Virus record (IMG/VR): IMGVR_UViG_3300044608_001602
Span: 1 to 34,899 of that record
DNA length: 34,899 nucleotides
DNA from: a virus
Strand: one strand, 5' to 3'
In this document: positions 26,564 to 33,797 of the stretch, piece after piece
Layout: each line of letters starts with the position of its first letter
Position numbering within the stretch: the stretch's first letter is position 1
Notes under the pieces: model-generated
Seen by the model: the letters and a program-made list of their open reading frames with translations, nothing else
Told to the model about the DNA's origin: nothing
Databases searched by the model: none
Position numbers and translations under genes: made by a program

Positions 26564-27087
26564 TATTGGAAGTGCTGAGTGGTTTCAGCGCAGACAGGAT
26601 TTCAGTTCGACTCCAAAAATTCGCCTCAAGGCGTTTTCTCGTGCGTAATCCTGTCGCACAGCTCTCCCCCAAAACCACATCCTGGGGGAGAGCACGTAAA
26701 TGGCATGAGTGTAATGCCGGGGATCCGGCGCTTGTGCCTGCAATCGTTTGAGCTAGTTGCCCGATCTGTGGAAGACCGCCAAAGTGCATGGGATTGAGTA
26801 AGCGAAGCGTCCTGCGGCGTGGATATGCTCTTAACCTCAAGGGTCGAACAGGTGCAGCAGGCTGGCGATGGGTGGACGCTGGTCAGGCAAACGGCGATAA
26901 GGGGATGCAGGTCTCCCGCCTCTTACCCTTTCCGAATAAGCCCATTGGTCAGTTCCAGGAAAAAACCCCTGGATTCCGGCAGGTAGCGAGATTGCATACT
27001 ATTTATGGGCCTGGGGTGCGCTTGTACCTGTCGCGTTTCGCAGTTGCCTGCAAAACGCTGTCTGGTTGTAGTCTTGCTTGCGTCAGA
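26564..27087 (+). ncRNA. large hairpin-rich non-coding region, candidate structured RNA
   Basis: A 524-base stretch with no convincing gene. Visible stems, in order: GCTGA/TCAGC (26574-26589), GACAGGATT/AATCCTGTC (26593-26655) around CGCC-TCAA-GGCG, an 11-bp GCTCTCCCCCA/TGGGGGAGAGC (26661-26693), GGCAT-GAGTGTA-ATGCC (26702-26718), GCCGG-GGAT-CCGGC (26716-26729), TCCAGG/CCTGGA (26954-26973), CAGGTA/TACCTG (26980-27030), and GCGTTT-c-GCAG-TTGC-CTGC-a-AAACGC (27033-27058). It lies between convergent genes, so some stems may be terminators. The strand is assumed. Confidence 0.45.
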
Positions 27088-27675
27088 TTAAGCAGTCTTG
27101 AGATACCTGTAGACAGTTCTACCGCTGACTCCAAGGATTTTCGCTACTTCATCAATGGATAAACCTTTCTCGATAAGCTTCGGCGCCTTCGATATGTCAA
27201 CGCCAGCTTTGACAGCGCCCTTTTTCCTACCTTGGTAAATTCCTTTCTCCTTCGCTGCGGCGATACCTGCTGCCTGTCGCTCCCTTCGGGTGTTAGTTTC
27301 CATCTCGGCAACAGCAAACAGCACCGCAGCGATAAGCTGACCGATCGTACCAGTGAAATCGATCTGTTGAGAAGTTGAGACCACTCGAATACCTTTCCTG
27401 CACCACGAACAGAGTGTGTCTACTCCATCCTGTAGAGATCTCGAAAGTCGATCGAGCTTGTAGACAACCACGGTTTTGATTGCGCCATTGAAGATATCGC
27501 GCTGAAGCTGCTCAAGTTGAGGTCTCGCAAGGGTTTCGCCGCTCTCCTTGTCGATGTACCAAATCACCGTATCCGGATTGATACCGTTTCCAGTGAGCCA
27601 CTTGATAATCTCGCGCTTTTGACCAGCAAGATTCTGTTCAGCCGTACTAACTCGAACGTAAACCGCCACACACAT
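27088..27675 (-). CDS. serine recombinase of the resolvase/invertase type
   Basis: A 195-residue Tn3/gamma-delta-like serine recombinase. The catalytic Ser10 lies in YVRVSTAEQNL, with Arg8; DRLSRSLQDGVDTL supplies conserved Arg residues; the long E helix (LIAAVLFAVAEMETNTRRER) follows; and the C-terminal helix-turn-helix is SIDEVAKILGVSGRTVYRYL. The length is usual for resolvases and too short for a large serine integrase. It could resolve multimers, invert a segment or serve integration. No terminal inverted repeats or transposase are seen. ATG 27675 has AGGAGG six bases upstream. Confidence 0.9.
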   Translation of the reverse strand: MCVAVYVRVSTAEQNLAGQKREIIKWLTGNGINPDTVIWYIDKESGETLARPQLEQLQRDIFNGAIKTVVVYKLDRLSRSLQDGVDTLCSWCRKGIRVVSTSQQIDFTGTIGQLIAAVLFAVAEMETNTRRERQAAGIAAAKEKGIYQGRKKGAVKAGVDISKAPKLIEKGLSIDEVAKILGVSGRTVYRYLKTA

Positions 27676-27721
27676 AGCAAACCTCCTGAATTAAAAGAAA
27701 CAATCGAACCATGCGCAAAGA

Positions 27722-27749
27722 AGAATATGCGCTTTGAATGTATAGTCAA
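27722..27749 (-). promoter_or_regulatory. promoter of the resolvase gene
   Basis: Read leftward, TTGACT (27749-27744) and TATTCT (27727-27722) are 16 bases apart. The site lies 47 bases before the resolvase ATG and is divergent from the conserved rightward promoter at 27779. Confidence 0.6.
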
Positions 27750-27778
27750 GTAGGGTGGTATCCAAAATGTCAAGATAG

Positions 27779-27806
27779 TTGCAATATCGGGGCAAAGAGG
27801 TATATT
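27779..27806 (+). promoter_or_regulatory. conserved phage promoter, copy 6
   Basis: TTGCAA (27779-27784), 16 bases, TATATT (27801-27806). The spacer TATCGGGGCAAA keeps the box of the other copies. It lies 47 bases before the 42-residue gene at 27853 and opens the late side of the map. Confidence 0.65.
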
Positions 27807-27852
27807 CATTGCGCAATGTTCCAGGTTGTCGATCTTTTCAAAGGTAGATGTC

Positions 27853-27981
27853 ATGAAAAACGGAAGATGCTGGCAAGGCTATGAACCTGTGAAGGGTAAG
27901 AAGCCTTACAGTCAAGGGAGTTGCAAGAAGTCTTCGTCGTCGAAGAAAACTCAGTCGAAGCCGAAACCAAAGGGAAAGTGA
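27853..27981 (+). CDS. 42-residue basic peptide (CW-x-GY type)
   Basis: A short frame encoding MKNGRCWQGYEPVKGKKPYS then QGSCKKSSSSKKTQSKPKPK. The start resembles small basic phage proteins with a C-W-x-G-Y motif and a second Cys near residue 24. AAGGTAG lies five bases upstream, and the conserved promoter copy 6 is just before it. The Ser/Lys tail suggests nucleic-acid binding. Function unknown. Confidence 0.6.
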   Translation: MKNGRCWQGYEPVKGKKPYSQGSCKKSSSSKKTQSKPKPKGK

Positions 27982-28012
27982 TCGTTAAATCGCTTAGGAA
28001 GTTGGATTACTG

Positions 28013-28309
28013 ATGCGTCGAACGGTTGTTCCTGCTGGATCGAAATACGGAAATTTGACGGTAGTTCGCGAACACTACTCGACAGGCAAGCGAAAATTCC
28101 TGTGCAAGTGTTCGTGTGGAAACGAAGTCGAAGTGAGGCTCGATCACATGCAAAGCGGACACACCTCGTCGTGCGGAAGTTGCGGAATCGAGCACGCCGG
28201 CAAGAAAATGAGCCTCAAGCAGTGGGCTTTCGCCTACGGAATCAAGGAATCGACGCTCAGGGCAAGACTCAAGACGATGAGCATGCAAGAGGCTCTTGAA
28301 AGGCGATGA
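28013..28309 (+). CDS. zinc-ribbon plus HTH DNA-binding protein (HNH/AP2-associated type)
   Basis: A 98-residue protein. The first 60 residues (PAGSKYGNLTVVREHY, then CKCSCGNEVEVRLDHMQSGH, then CGSC) match the zinc-ribbon start of phage AP2/HNH homing proteins. The rest (SLKQWAFAYGIKESTLRARL then MSMQEAL) is like the small HTH found in the same proteins. The nuclease part is absent, so this is likely a reduced DNA-binding derivative. It might regulate the late genes, or serve in a small-terminase role, but neither is shown. Confidence 0.65.
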   Translation: MRRTVVPAGSKYGNLTVVREHYSTGKRKFLCKCSCGNEVEVRLDHMQSGHTSSCGSCGIEHAGKKMSLKQWAFAYGIKESTLRARLKTMSMQEALERR

Positions 28310-28315
28310 TGGCTG

Positions 28316-28343
28316 TTGACATCAAAAAGTCGTCGGTTATAGT
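28316..28343 (+). promoter_or_regulatory. strong sigma70-like promoter before the short RNA unit
   Basis: TTGACA (28316-28321), 16 bases, TATAGT (28338-28343). It overlaps the end of neither neighbour and would start transcription near 28350. It lacks the conserved TCGGGGCAAT box, so it is probably controlled differently. Confidence 0.75.
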
Positions 28344-28349
28344 AATTGC

Positions 28350-28412
28350 ACCTCACTCCATTGTGAGCAAGTCTCCTGTAGGCTGCGTGACGAAAGTTGC
28401 GTAGCCTTTTTT
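28350..28412 (+). ncRNA. short RNA: hairpin, single-stranded anti-ribosome-site linker, terminator
   Basis: From the expected start near 28350 the transcript holds CTCAC-TCCATT-GTGAG (28352-28367), the linker CAAGTCTCCTGT (28368-28379) and a terminator ending near 28412. The whole unit is about 63 nt. The linker is complementary to AGGAGA ribosome sites of this phage and, over 12 bases, to the site of the gp88-like gene. It may be a trans-acting small RNA, or an attenuator leader for the head operon. Confidence 0.55.
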
Positions 28413-28413
28413 T
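28381..28413 (+). terminator. rho-independent terminator
   Basis: GGCTGCGTGAC (28381-28391) pairs with GTTGCGTAGCC (28396-28406) over 11 positions including three G-U pairs, with a GAAA tetraloop, followed by seven T (28407-28413). Classical geometry. It stands before the terminase gene. Confidence 0.85.
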
Positions 28414-28491
28414 ATGCACAAAGCCCTAACCAACCCGAACTTTTTCGAAGCCCTTAGATTCGGTGAGTTGGTGGGGCAAAAACAAGGTTGA
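28414..28491 (+). CDS. possible 25-residue leader peptide
   Basis: A short frame directly after the terminator T-run that stops (TGA) immediately before the terminase ATG at 28492: MHKALTNPNFFEALRFGELV then GQKQG. There is no ribosome site of its own. It could couple translation of terminase to read-through, or it may be chance. Confidence 0.25.
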   Translation: MHKALTNPNFFEALRFGELVGQKQG

Positions 28492-30405
28492 ATGTCGGTA
28501 ATGTCATCGCTGTATTACGACCTAGTTCCAAAAGATCCTGTGGAAAACCTCGAGTGGCGTATCGCTTGCAGGGAGCGAGCCTTGGTCGACGAGCGATTCC
28601 GAAGTGCTTTGCTGCAAGCCTGCGAGACTGATGTTCTGTTTTTCTTCGCGTTTGCCCTTTGGGTGCATGAGCCGAGAGCGAAAGTCAAAACCAAGCCGTT
28701 CATCCCATGGAAGCACCAAGAAGCGGTGATCCTTGCGATGGATGACGCGATCACCGAGGCGATGGCTACCGAGCATCCGGTGTCGGTGACACTCAAGAAG
28801 AGCCGAGCTCAAGGCGGAACCTACACGTACCTTGGAGTGCAGATACGTAGGGCGCTCACTGAAAAGGGGTTTTCATCAGGTCTTGTTACTCGAAACGAGA
28901 AAACGGTCGATTCGAAGGATCCGTCGGCGGTGATGAACAAGCTTTCAGACATGCTTGATAAGCTGCCGGTATGGATGATGGACGGCAAACCATACGAAAG
29001 GAACATCACCGACCATACGATCAGGATCCCAAAAACCGATGCGATATGGATCGGGTACTCTGCGACAGCCGACGTTGCGCGGGGCGGTAGAACCACGCTC
29101 TTTGCGTTCGACGAAGTTGGATCGGAGGAGTTCATTGCCAATGGAATCGATTACAGGATCATGAGCTCGGTGGCTCACGTTACCAACTGCATATTCCTCT
29201 GTTCGACGTTCGGTGCCGATACGGGTGTGTTTTACGAGTCGGCAACCGATCCGGACAACACAAGAGTCTACGCACTTGATTGGAAGGAGAACCCAGAACA
29301 CGCAAAACTGGCGTACATCAAAAAAGACGGCGTTTTGACGGCAATTAACCCAGACGAACAGGAACAGGTCGAAAAGTACGTCTCTACGCACGAAAGGGAG
29401 TTGCGAGCGATCGAAAGGAGAGGGCACAAGATCGAAGGCAAGTTCAGATCGCCCTGGTACGACTCTCACTGCCTGCTTCCCGGGGCTACGCCTCGGTACA
29501 TCGCACGCGAGCTCGACATGGATGCCAAGGGATCCTCTGGTAAGGTTTTCTCGCCAGATCTGCTCGATCGGATGAAGAAAAACCACGGAAAGAAGCCTGT
29601 TTGGAGAGGAACGCCGATATTTGACAGCGAAACGCTCGAGCTCAAGGGTCTCGTTCCTCGGGATGATGGGCCGCTGTCGCTGTGGTTCAAGCCCGGGATA
29701 GACAACAGTCCACCGCTTGGGCCGTTTGCGATCGCTTGCGACATTGCCTCTGGTGGTGTCGGCGCCTATTCATCCAACTCGGTAGCCTCTGGTATCGATT
29801 ACCGCACAGGCGAAGAAATTCTCGAGTATGTCATCAAGGGGCTTGAGCCACGGCCATTCGCTAGGATGGTCGTCGGCTTGTGCCTTTGGATGCGCAAAGC
29901 ATTGCTTGGCTGGGAAGACTCAGGTGTCTCGGGAGGTTTCGCCAAAGAGGTCGTCGAAGTGTGCAACTACGGAAACGTCTTCTATCGAGACGTCACGCAG
30001 CTCGGATCGCAGAAAAAGTCCAGGAAGGCTGGTTTTCCTTGCAGGGATGCCGACAAAGCCGATATGTTTGAACAGTTTGCCTTGGCGATGGAAAAGGGCG
30101 ATTACACTCCAAGATCGGAAGAAATGCTCAAGGAGTGCGGCGAGTACGAGTGGGAAAACGGGAGGATTATCCACTCTCCAACGAAGAACAAGGGTGCGAC
30201 CGAAAAGAACCACGGAGACCGAGCGATCGCTGCTGCTGGTGCTTGGTTGGTATTTTCTGGTGAGAATTTGGATTCTAAAGTTGACAGCGATATTGAAAAC
30301 GGACAGATTCCAGAGTATGGTAGTTTTTTATGGAGAGAACGCCAGGAACGACGAGTAGTCAGTTCTGGCAGCCCGAAGTTCGGAATACGTGATGTATTGC
30401 GATAG
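28492..30405 (+). CDS. terminase large subunit
   Basis: A 637-residue packaging motor with N-terminal ATPase and C-terminal nuclease. The deviant Walker A is KSRAQGGT (residues 103-110) and Walker B TLFAFDEVG (202-210). The nuclease domain begins at FAIACDIASGGVGAYSSNSV, with Asp417 as a likely metal ligand, and a late motif NHGDRAIAAAGAWLVF lies near residue 590. The length and order are typical. It cuts and translocates the genome into the prohead with the portal. ATG 28492 has AAGG upstream. No small terminase is obvious in the window. Confidence 0.88.
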   Translation: MSVMSSLYYDLVPKDPVENLEWRIACRERALVDERFRSALLQACETDVLFFFAFALWVHEPRAKVKTKPFIPWKHQEAVILAMDDAITEAMATEHPVSVTLKKSRAQGGTYTYLGVQIRRALTEKGFSSGLVTRNEKTVDSKDPSAVMNKLSDMLDKLPVWMMDGKPYERNITDHTIRIPKTDAIWIGYSATADVARGGRTTLFAFDEVGSEEFIANGIDYRIMSSVAHVTNCIFLCSTFGADTGVFYESATDPDNTRVYALDWKENPEHAKLAYIKKDGVLTAINPDEQEQVEKYVSTHERELRAIERRGHKIEGKFRSPWYDSHCLLPGATPRYIARELDMDAKGSSGKVFSPDLLDRMKKNHGKKPVWRGTPIFDSETLELKGLVPRDDGPLSLWFKPGIDNSPPLGPFAIACDIASGGVGAYSSNSVASGIDYRTGEEILEYVIKGLEPRPFARMVVGLCLWMRKALLGWEDSGVSGGFAKEVVEVCNYGNVFYRDVTQLGSQKKSRKAGFPCRDADKADMFEQFALAMEKGDYTPRSEEMLKECGEYEWENGRIIHSPTKNKGATEKNHGDRAIAAAGAWLVFSGENLDSKVDSDIENGQIPEYGSFLWRERQERRVVSSGSPKFGIRDVLR

Positions 30406-30440
30406 GATTCAAGGATAAAACCTGAAAGAAGTGGTGTAAG

Positions 30441-30614
30441 ATGGAAGCCGAGTTGAACGAAAAGCTGGATCAGGCGATTGCAAAGATGGCAGACCAAGCA
30501 AAGGCTCAGCCCGATGCTCAAAAGGCTCTGCATTTTTCTCAATCCGCTTTAAACCTCGCACAAACAAAGTCGGTGCTCGAAGGTGCCAAGTCGGCATCTG
30601 CGACCAAGAAGTAA
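30441..30614 (+). CDS. 57-residue helical head-region protein
   Basis: A short frame between terminase and portal: MEAELNEKLDQAIAKMADQA then QKALHFSQSALNLAQTKSVL, alanine- and lysine-rich and predicted to be helical. GAAGTGG lies upstream of the ATG. Position and composition resemble small accessory head proteins, for example a minor head or ssDNA-binding protein; no homology is recognised. Confidence 0.55.
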   Translation: MEAELNEKLDQAIAKMADQAKAQPDAQKALHFSQSALNLAQTKSVLEGAKSASATKK

Positions 30615-30706
30615 ATCCATCGCCAAGTAGGCGAAGTGGTGCAATAGGCTGGAGATAAAACCCAGTCGAAATTGACCGGAAAATTCCGAAGTTAATTCGA
30701 CTGGTA

Positions 30707-32497
30707 ATGTTTGACCTATCAAACCCTGAAAAACGAAGCAGACTTCTAAAAGCGATTCGCTCGTCTCGCGATGCGATGGAGCCATTCCGTCGCGTCCGCA
30801 AAGAGTTAATCAGGGATTATGTTGGTTCTTGGTACGCCGAATCAGGCGCAGAGAACAAGACTCTCGTCAATCTGATGAACCAGACGGCACGTATCTATAC
30901 GGTTGCCCTCGCAGCCAACAACCCGAGCGTGTTGGTGTCTACCTCAAGAATGGAAATGCTTCCATTTGCAAGGCGTTTTGAGGTAAATCTCAAGAAACTC
31001 ATCAGCGACATGGCTCTCGACAAGACGTTTCGAGCCATCGTTATGGATGCGTTCTTCTGCCTTGGCTGTGGCGTAGTCATGATGCGAGACACTGACACTC
31101 GCTTCCATGGACTGCTAGAAGCCGAGGAAGATGTTTGGCTCGATCCAGGTGAGCCGTGGTTCAATCGCGTATCGATCGACGATTTGATACTCGACATGCC
31201 AGCCCGAGAGCTCAGCAAGATGCGGTATTGTGGTCATCGCTACCGAGCTGACTACGAAAAGGTGATGGACGAGCCTGGGTACGACAAGAAGGTCAGGGAT
31301 AAGCTGAAACCAACCTCCAGGCAGCATCAGGATTCTGTTGGTGCGGTCAGGGATATTGGATCTGACTGGGGTAGCGCCGAGGATGACGACCTGAAGGATA
31401 TGGTTTGGTTGATGGACGTATGGATCGCAGAGAACAACTCCATTGCGACCATGGTGTGTGATCAGCAAGATTTGCCGCCTCTAATCGAGCGCGATTGGAT
31501 CGGATCACAAGCTGGCCCATACAAGTTCCTGTCGCTTGGTGACACTCCAGACAATGTGATACCAACGTCTCCAGCGATCAACCTTAAAGGGATGCACGAT
31601 CTACAGAACCGCTTGCACAGGCGAATGGAGGATGATTCTGACTCCCATCGCAAGGTGAATATCTATCCACCAGGAATGGAAGACGACGCGGAGCGAATCA
31701 GGACATCAGAGCGCAACGGTTGGTACAGAGGTCGAAGTCCAGATCAGATCAAGCAGTTCGAGGTTGGCGGTATCGACCAAAGAGACATGGCTTTGGCTAC
31801 CTTCTTACAGTCGGAATACGATCGATTCGCTGGAAACCTTCAAGCGATGGGTGGGCTTGGTCAGCAGGCATCGACACTCGGCCAGGAAGAACTGATTCAC
31901 GGAAACGTATCGAAGAACGTAGCGGACATGCGAATGTCTGTTGTTTCGTTTGCTTCGGAGTGCATCTTGGATCTTGGTCGTCTCATGTGGGAGGATTCGA
32001 CACTTGAGCTCAAAACATCTATGCCTGTTGGTAACACTGGTATCGAAGTTAATTCAGATTGGACTCCAGGTTACAGGGAAGGAAGCTTTGACGATTATGA
32101 GTTCCGAGTGGAACCGTACTCCATGGTTTTCAAAACTCCCGAGCAGAAGCTTCAGGAGCTCTTCCAGGTGTTGCGTGAGATCGCACCGCTTTGGCCGATG
32201 TTCCAGGCATCGGGAGCCTCGATTGACGCAGAGGCAATTGTTGACGAGATCGCAAGGCTGAAAAATCGACCAGAGTTTAAGCGATTCATCACGTTTGCAA
32301 ACCCTTCGGACATGTTAGGTGGCGACGAGAACACGATTCGCCAGTCTCCGACGACGACCAGGGAGACAATCCGAAGGAATATCAGTAGTGGTGGAACAGA
32401 AGCCGCCAGAAACAACGCATTGATACAAACCTTGATGGGCGGAAACCCGCAAATCAATTCGCAACAAAGAAACTCGATGTTGCAGGGGGCTGGATAA
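30707..32497 (+). CDS. portal protein
   Basis: A 596-residue protein between terminase and scaffold. It matches portal proteins by position, length and pattern: an N-terminal helical part (MEPFRRVRKELIRDYVGSWY), a region with ARIYTVALAANNPSVLVST, the beta-rich middle (DMVWLMDVWIAENNSIATMV) and a crown/stem part with PTSPAINLKGMHDLQNRLH. It would form the dodecameric DNA gate of the head. The ribosome site upstream of ATG 30707 is weak. The last base of its stop codon (TAA, 32495-32497) is the first base of the next gene's ATG. Confidence 0.8.
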   Translation: MFDLSNPEKRSRLLKAIRSSRDAMEPFRRVRKELIRDYVGSWYAESGAENKTLVNLMNQTARIYTVALAANNPSVLVSTSRMEMLPFARRFEVNLKKLISDMALDKTFRAIVMDAFFCLGCGVVMMRDTDTRFHGLLEAEEDVWLDPGEPWFNRVSIDDLILDMPARELSKMRYCGHRYRADYEKVMDEPGYDKKVRDKLKPTSRQHQDSVGAVRDIGSDWGSAEDDDLKDMVWLMDVWIAENNSIATMVCDQQDLPPLIERDWIGSQAGPYKFLSLGDTPDNVIPTSPAINLKGMHDLQNRLHRRMEDDSDSHRKVNIYPPGMEDDAERIRTSERNGWYRGRSPDQIKQFEVGGIDQRDMALATFLQSEYDRFAGNLQAMGGLGQQASTLGQEELIHGNVSKNVADMRMSVVSFASECILDLGRLMWEDSTLELKTSMPVGNTGIEVNSDWTPGYREGSFDDYEFRVEPYSMVFKTPEQKLQELFQVLREIAPLWPMFQASGASIDAEAIVDEIARLKNRPEFKRFITFANPSDMLGGDENTIRQSPTTTRETIRRNISSGGTEAARNNALIQTLMGGNPQINSQQRNSMLQGAG

Positions 32498-32820
32498 TGA
32501 GCATAGTCAAATACAAGTACAAAGGCAAGTTTGTCACCGAGCAAGAGCTTGAAAAGCTTGTTCCTCGCAAGCCAGATTGGCTCGAAAAACCATCCATGGC
32601 GGCAAACACCTACACCGAGCACGACCCGCTTTTTTCAGATGGATGCGGTGTCATGAAAAGCCAAGTTGGCGAAACTCGAGATCTGATCAAAAAGCACAGG
32701 ATTCAGGGTGCCGCTGTAATGGATAGCGGTCAGGTGCGATTCACAAGTCGTCGCGCACGCAACGAATTTCTGCGAATGCGCGGTTTCAGGGATTTAGACG
32801 GAGGCTATGGGGATGAGTAA
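32497..32820 (+). CDS. head-module protein of unknown function
   Basis: A 107-residue protein with one-base overlap to the portal. It starts SIVKYKYKGKFVTEQELEKL and has IQGAAVMDSGQVRFTSRRAR then NEFLRMRGFRDLDGG near the end, a pattern of phage proteins that sit between portal and scaffold in many tailed phages. Function not established. It may bind scaffold or portal. Confidence 0.65.
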   Translation: MSIVKYKYKGKFVTEQELEKLVPRKPDWLEKPSMAANTYTEHDPLFSDGCGVMKSQVGETRDLIKKHRIQGAAVMDSGQVRFTSRRARNEFLRMRGFRDLDGGYGDE

Positions 32821-33778
32821 GACTATCGAATTAAACGAAGACATGACGAGCGATGAAATCAAGGATTATGCCAATACTGTTGCCAAAGAAGTGGCAGAAG
32901 AGCGCATGGGCGATCGCAAGTCAGATGCGGAAGTTGTCAGTGACACTGCATCAATCAACAAAACACCTGCTGAGGACAATTCCAGCAGTGCCGCCGATGA
33001 TGATGATCAAGGCGAGGTTTCCGGCGACGAGTCGCGTGCTCCCAAGTGGGTCAACGACAAGGTGATAGCCGAGGTTGCCGCGTATGGCATCGACGAGTCA
33101 GACTTGTCGGAGTTTGCCAGTCGCGAGGAGTTAGATAGGGCTTTGAAGTTGCTTGATAAGAAGGCGTTTGAAGCTGGACGCAAGGCGTTGGCTGACAACG
33201 ACGAAGGCTCGACTCGAAACGAGAAGGGTCAATTCAGCAAGAAAGAAGCCAAGCAAGAAGATGCTGTTGGAAAGGGTAGCAATCGGTATGAGGTTTCACT
33301 TAGCAAGGATCTCTATGACGACGAGATCGTCGACGAGTTTACGCGACTAAACGATCATTACGAATCGCGACTGTCGGTGCTCGAAGCGAGGTTTGCTGAT
33401 GTGAATGCTCAAGCCGAAGAGCAACAGTTCGACAGTTACGTCGATCAACTTGGATTTTCCGATCTTTTCGGGAAGACCGGGAGTGAGTCCGACGAAGAGC
33501 TCGAGCGGCGCAGAGAACTTCATGTTGCTGTCAAAGCGCAACTGATCGGTCTTGAACGCCTCGGTCGTCCTGCGGAACTAAACGATAATCTAGTTGGTAA
33601 AGTAGCCAACATGGTTTTCGCGGACGAAATCACCAAGAAACGTTTGAAACAGCAGACCCAAAAAGTATCAAGGCAGAGCCAACTTCGTCAGGGTGGAAGC
33701 CCGACAAGACCGCAGCCTCCACGCGAAGATCCTCGCGATGAAGCGGATCGGCTCTATCGAGAGCTCGAAGGGTCGTAA
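32813..33778 (+). CDS. scaffold protein (head assembly)
   Basis: A 321-residue acidic, helical protein with low-complexity N-terminal part and a basic C terminus, as in scaffolds that guide capsid assembly. Recognisable stretches: ADDDDQGEVSGDESRAPKWV, ELDRALKLLDKKAFEAGRKA, EVSLSKDLYDDEIVDEFTRL, and LKQQTQKVSRQSQLRQGG near the end. It precedes the capsid gene, as scaffolds usually do. ATG 32813 has GGAGG eight bases upstream. Confidence 0.75.
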   Translation: MSKTIELNEDMTSDEIKDYANTVAKEVAEERMGDRKSDAEVVSDTASINKTPAEDNSSSAADDDDQGEVSGDESRAPKWVNDKVIAEVAAYGIDESDLSEFASREELDRALKLLDKKAFEAGRKALADNDEGSTRNEKGQFSKKEAKQEDAVGKGSNRYEVSLSKDLYDDEIVDEFTRLNDHYESRLSVLEARFADVNAQAEEQQFDSYVDQLGFSDLFGKTGSESDEELERRRELHVAVKAQLIGLERLGRPAELNDNLVGKVANMVFADEITKKRLKQQTQKVSRQSQLRQGGSPTRPQPPREDPRDEADRLYRELEGS

Positions 33779-33797
33779 CCAGTAAAGGAGTTGCCAA

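Noticed and set aside
26566-26620. A serine tRNA relic or attachment site (GGAAGTGCTGAGTGG ... GTTCGACTCC)
   Set aside because: 5' and 3' ends resemble a class II tRNA, but there is no anticodon arm and no acceptor partner; likely part of the hairpin-rich region.
26788-27162. A 124-residue open frame on the plus strand
   Set aside because: Overlaps the end of the resolvase on the other strand and the structured region; basic, no family, no ribosome site.
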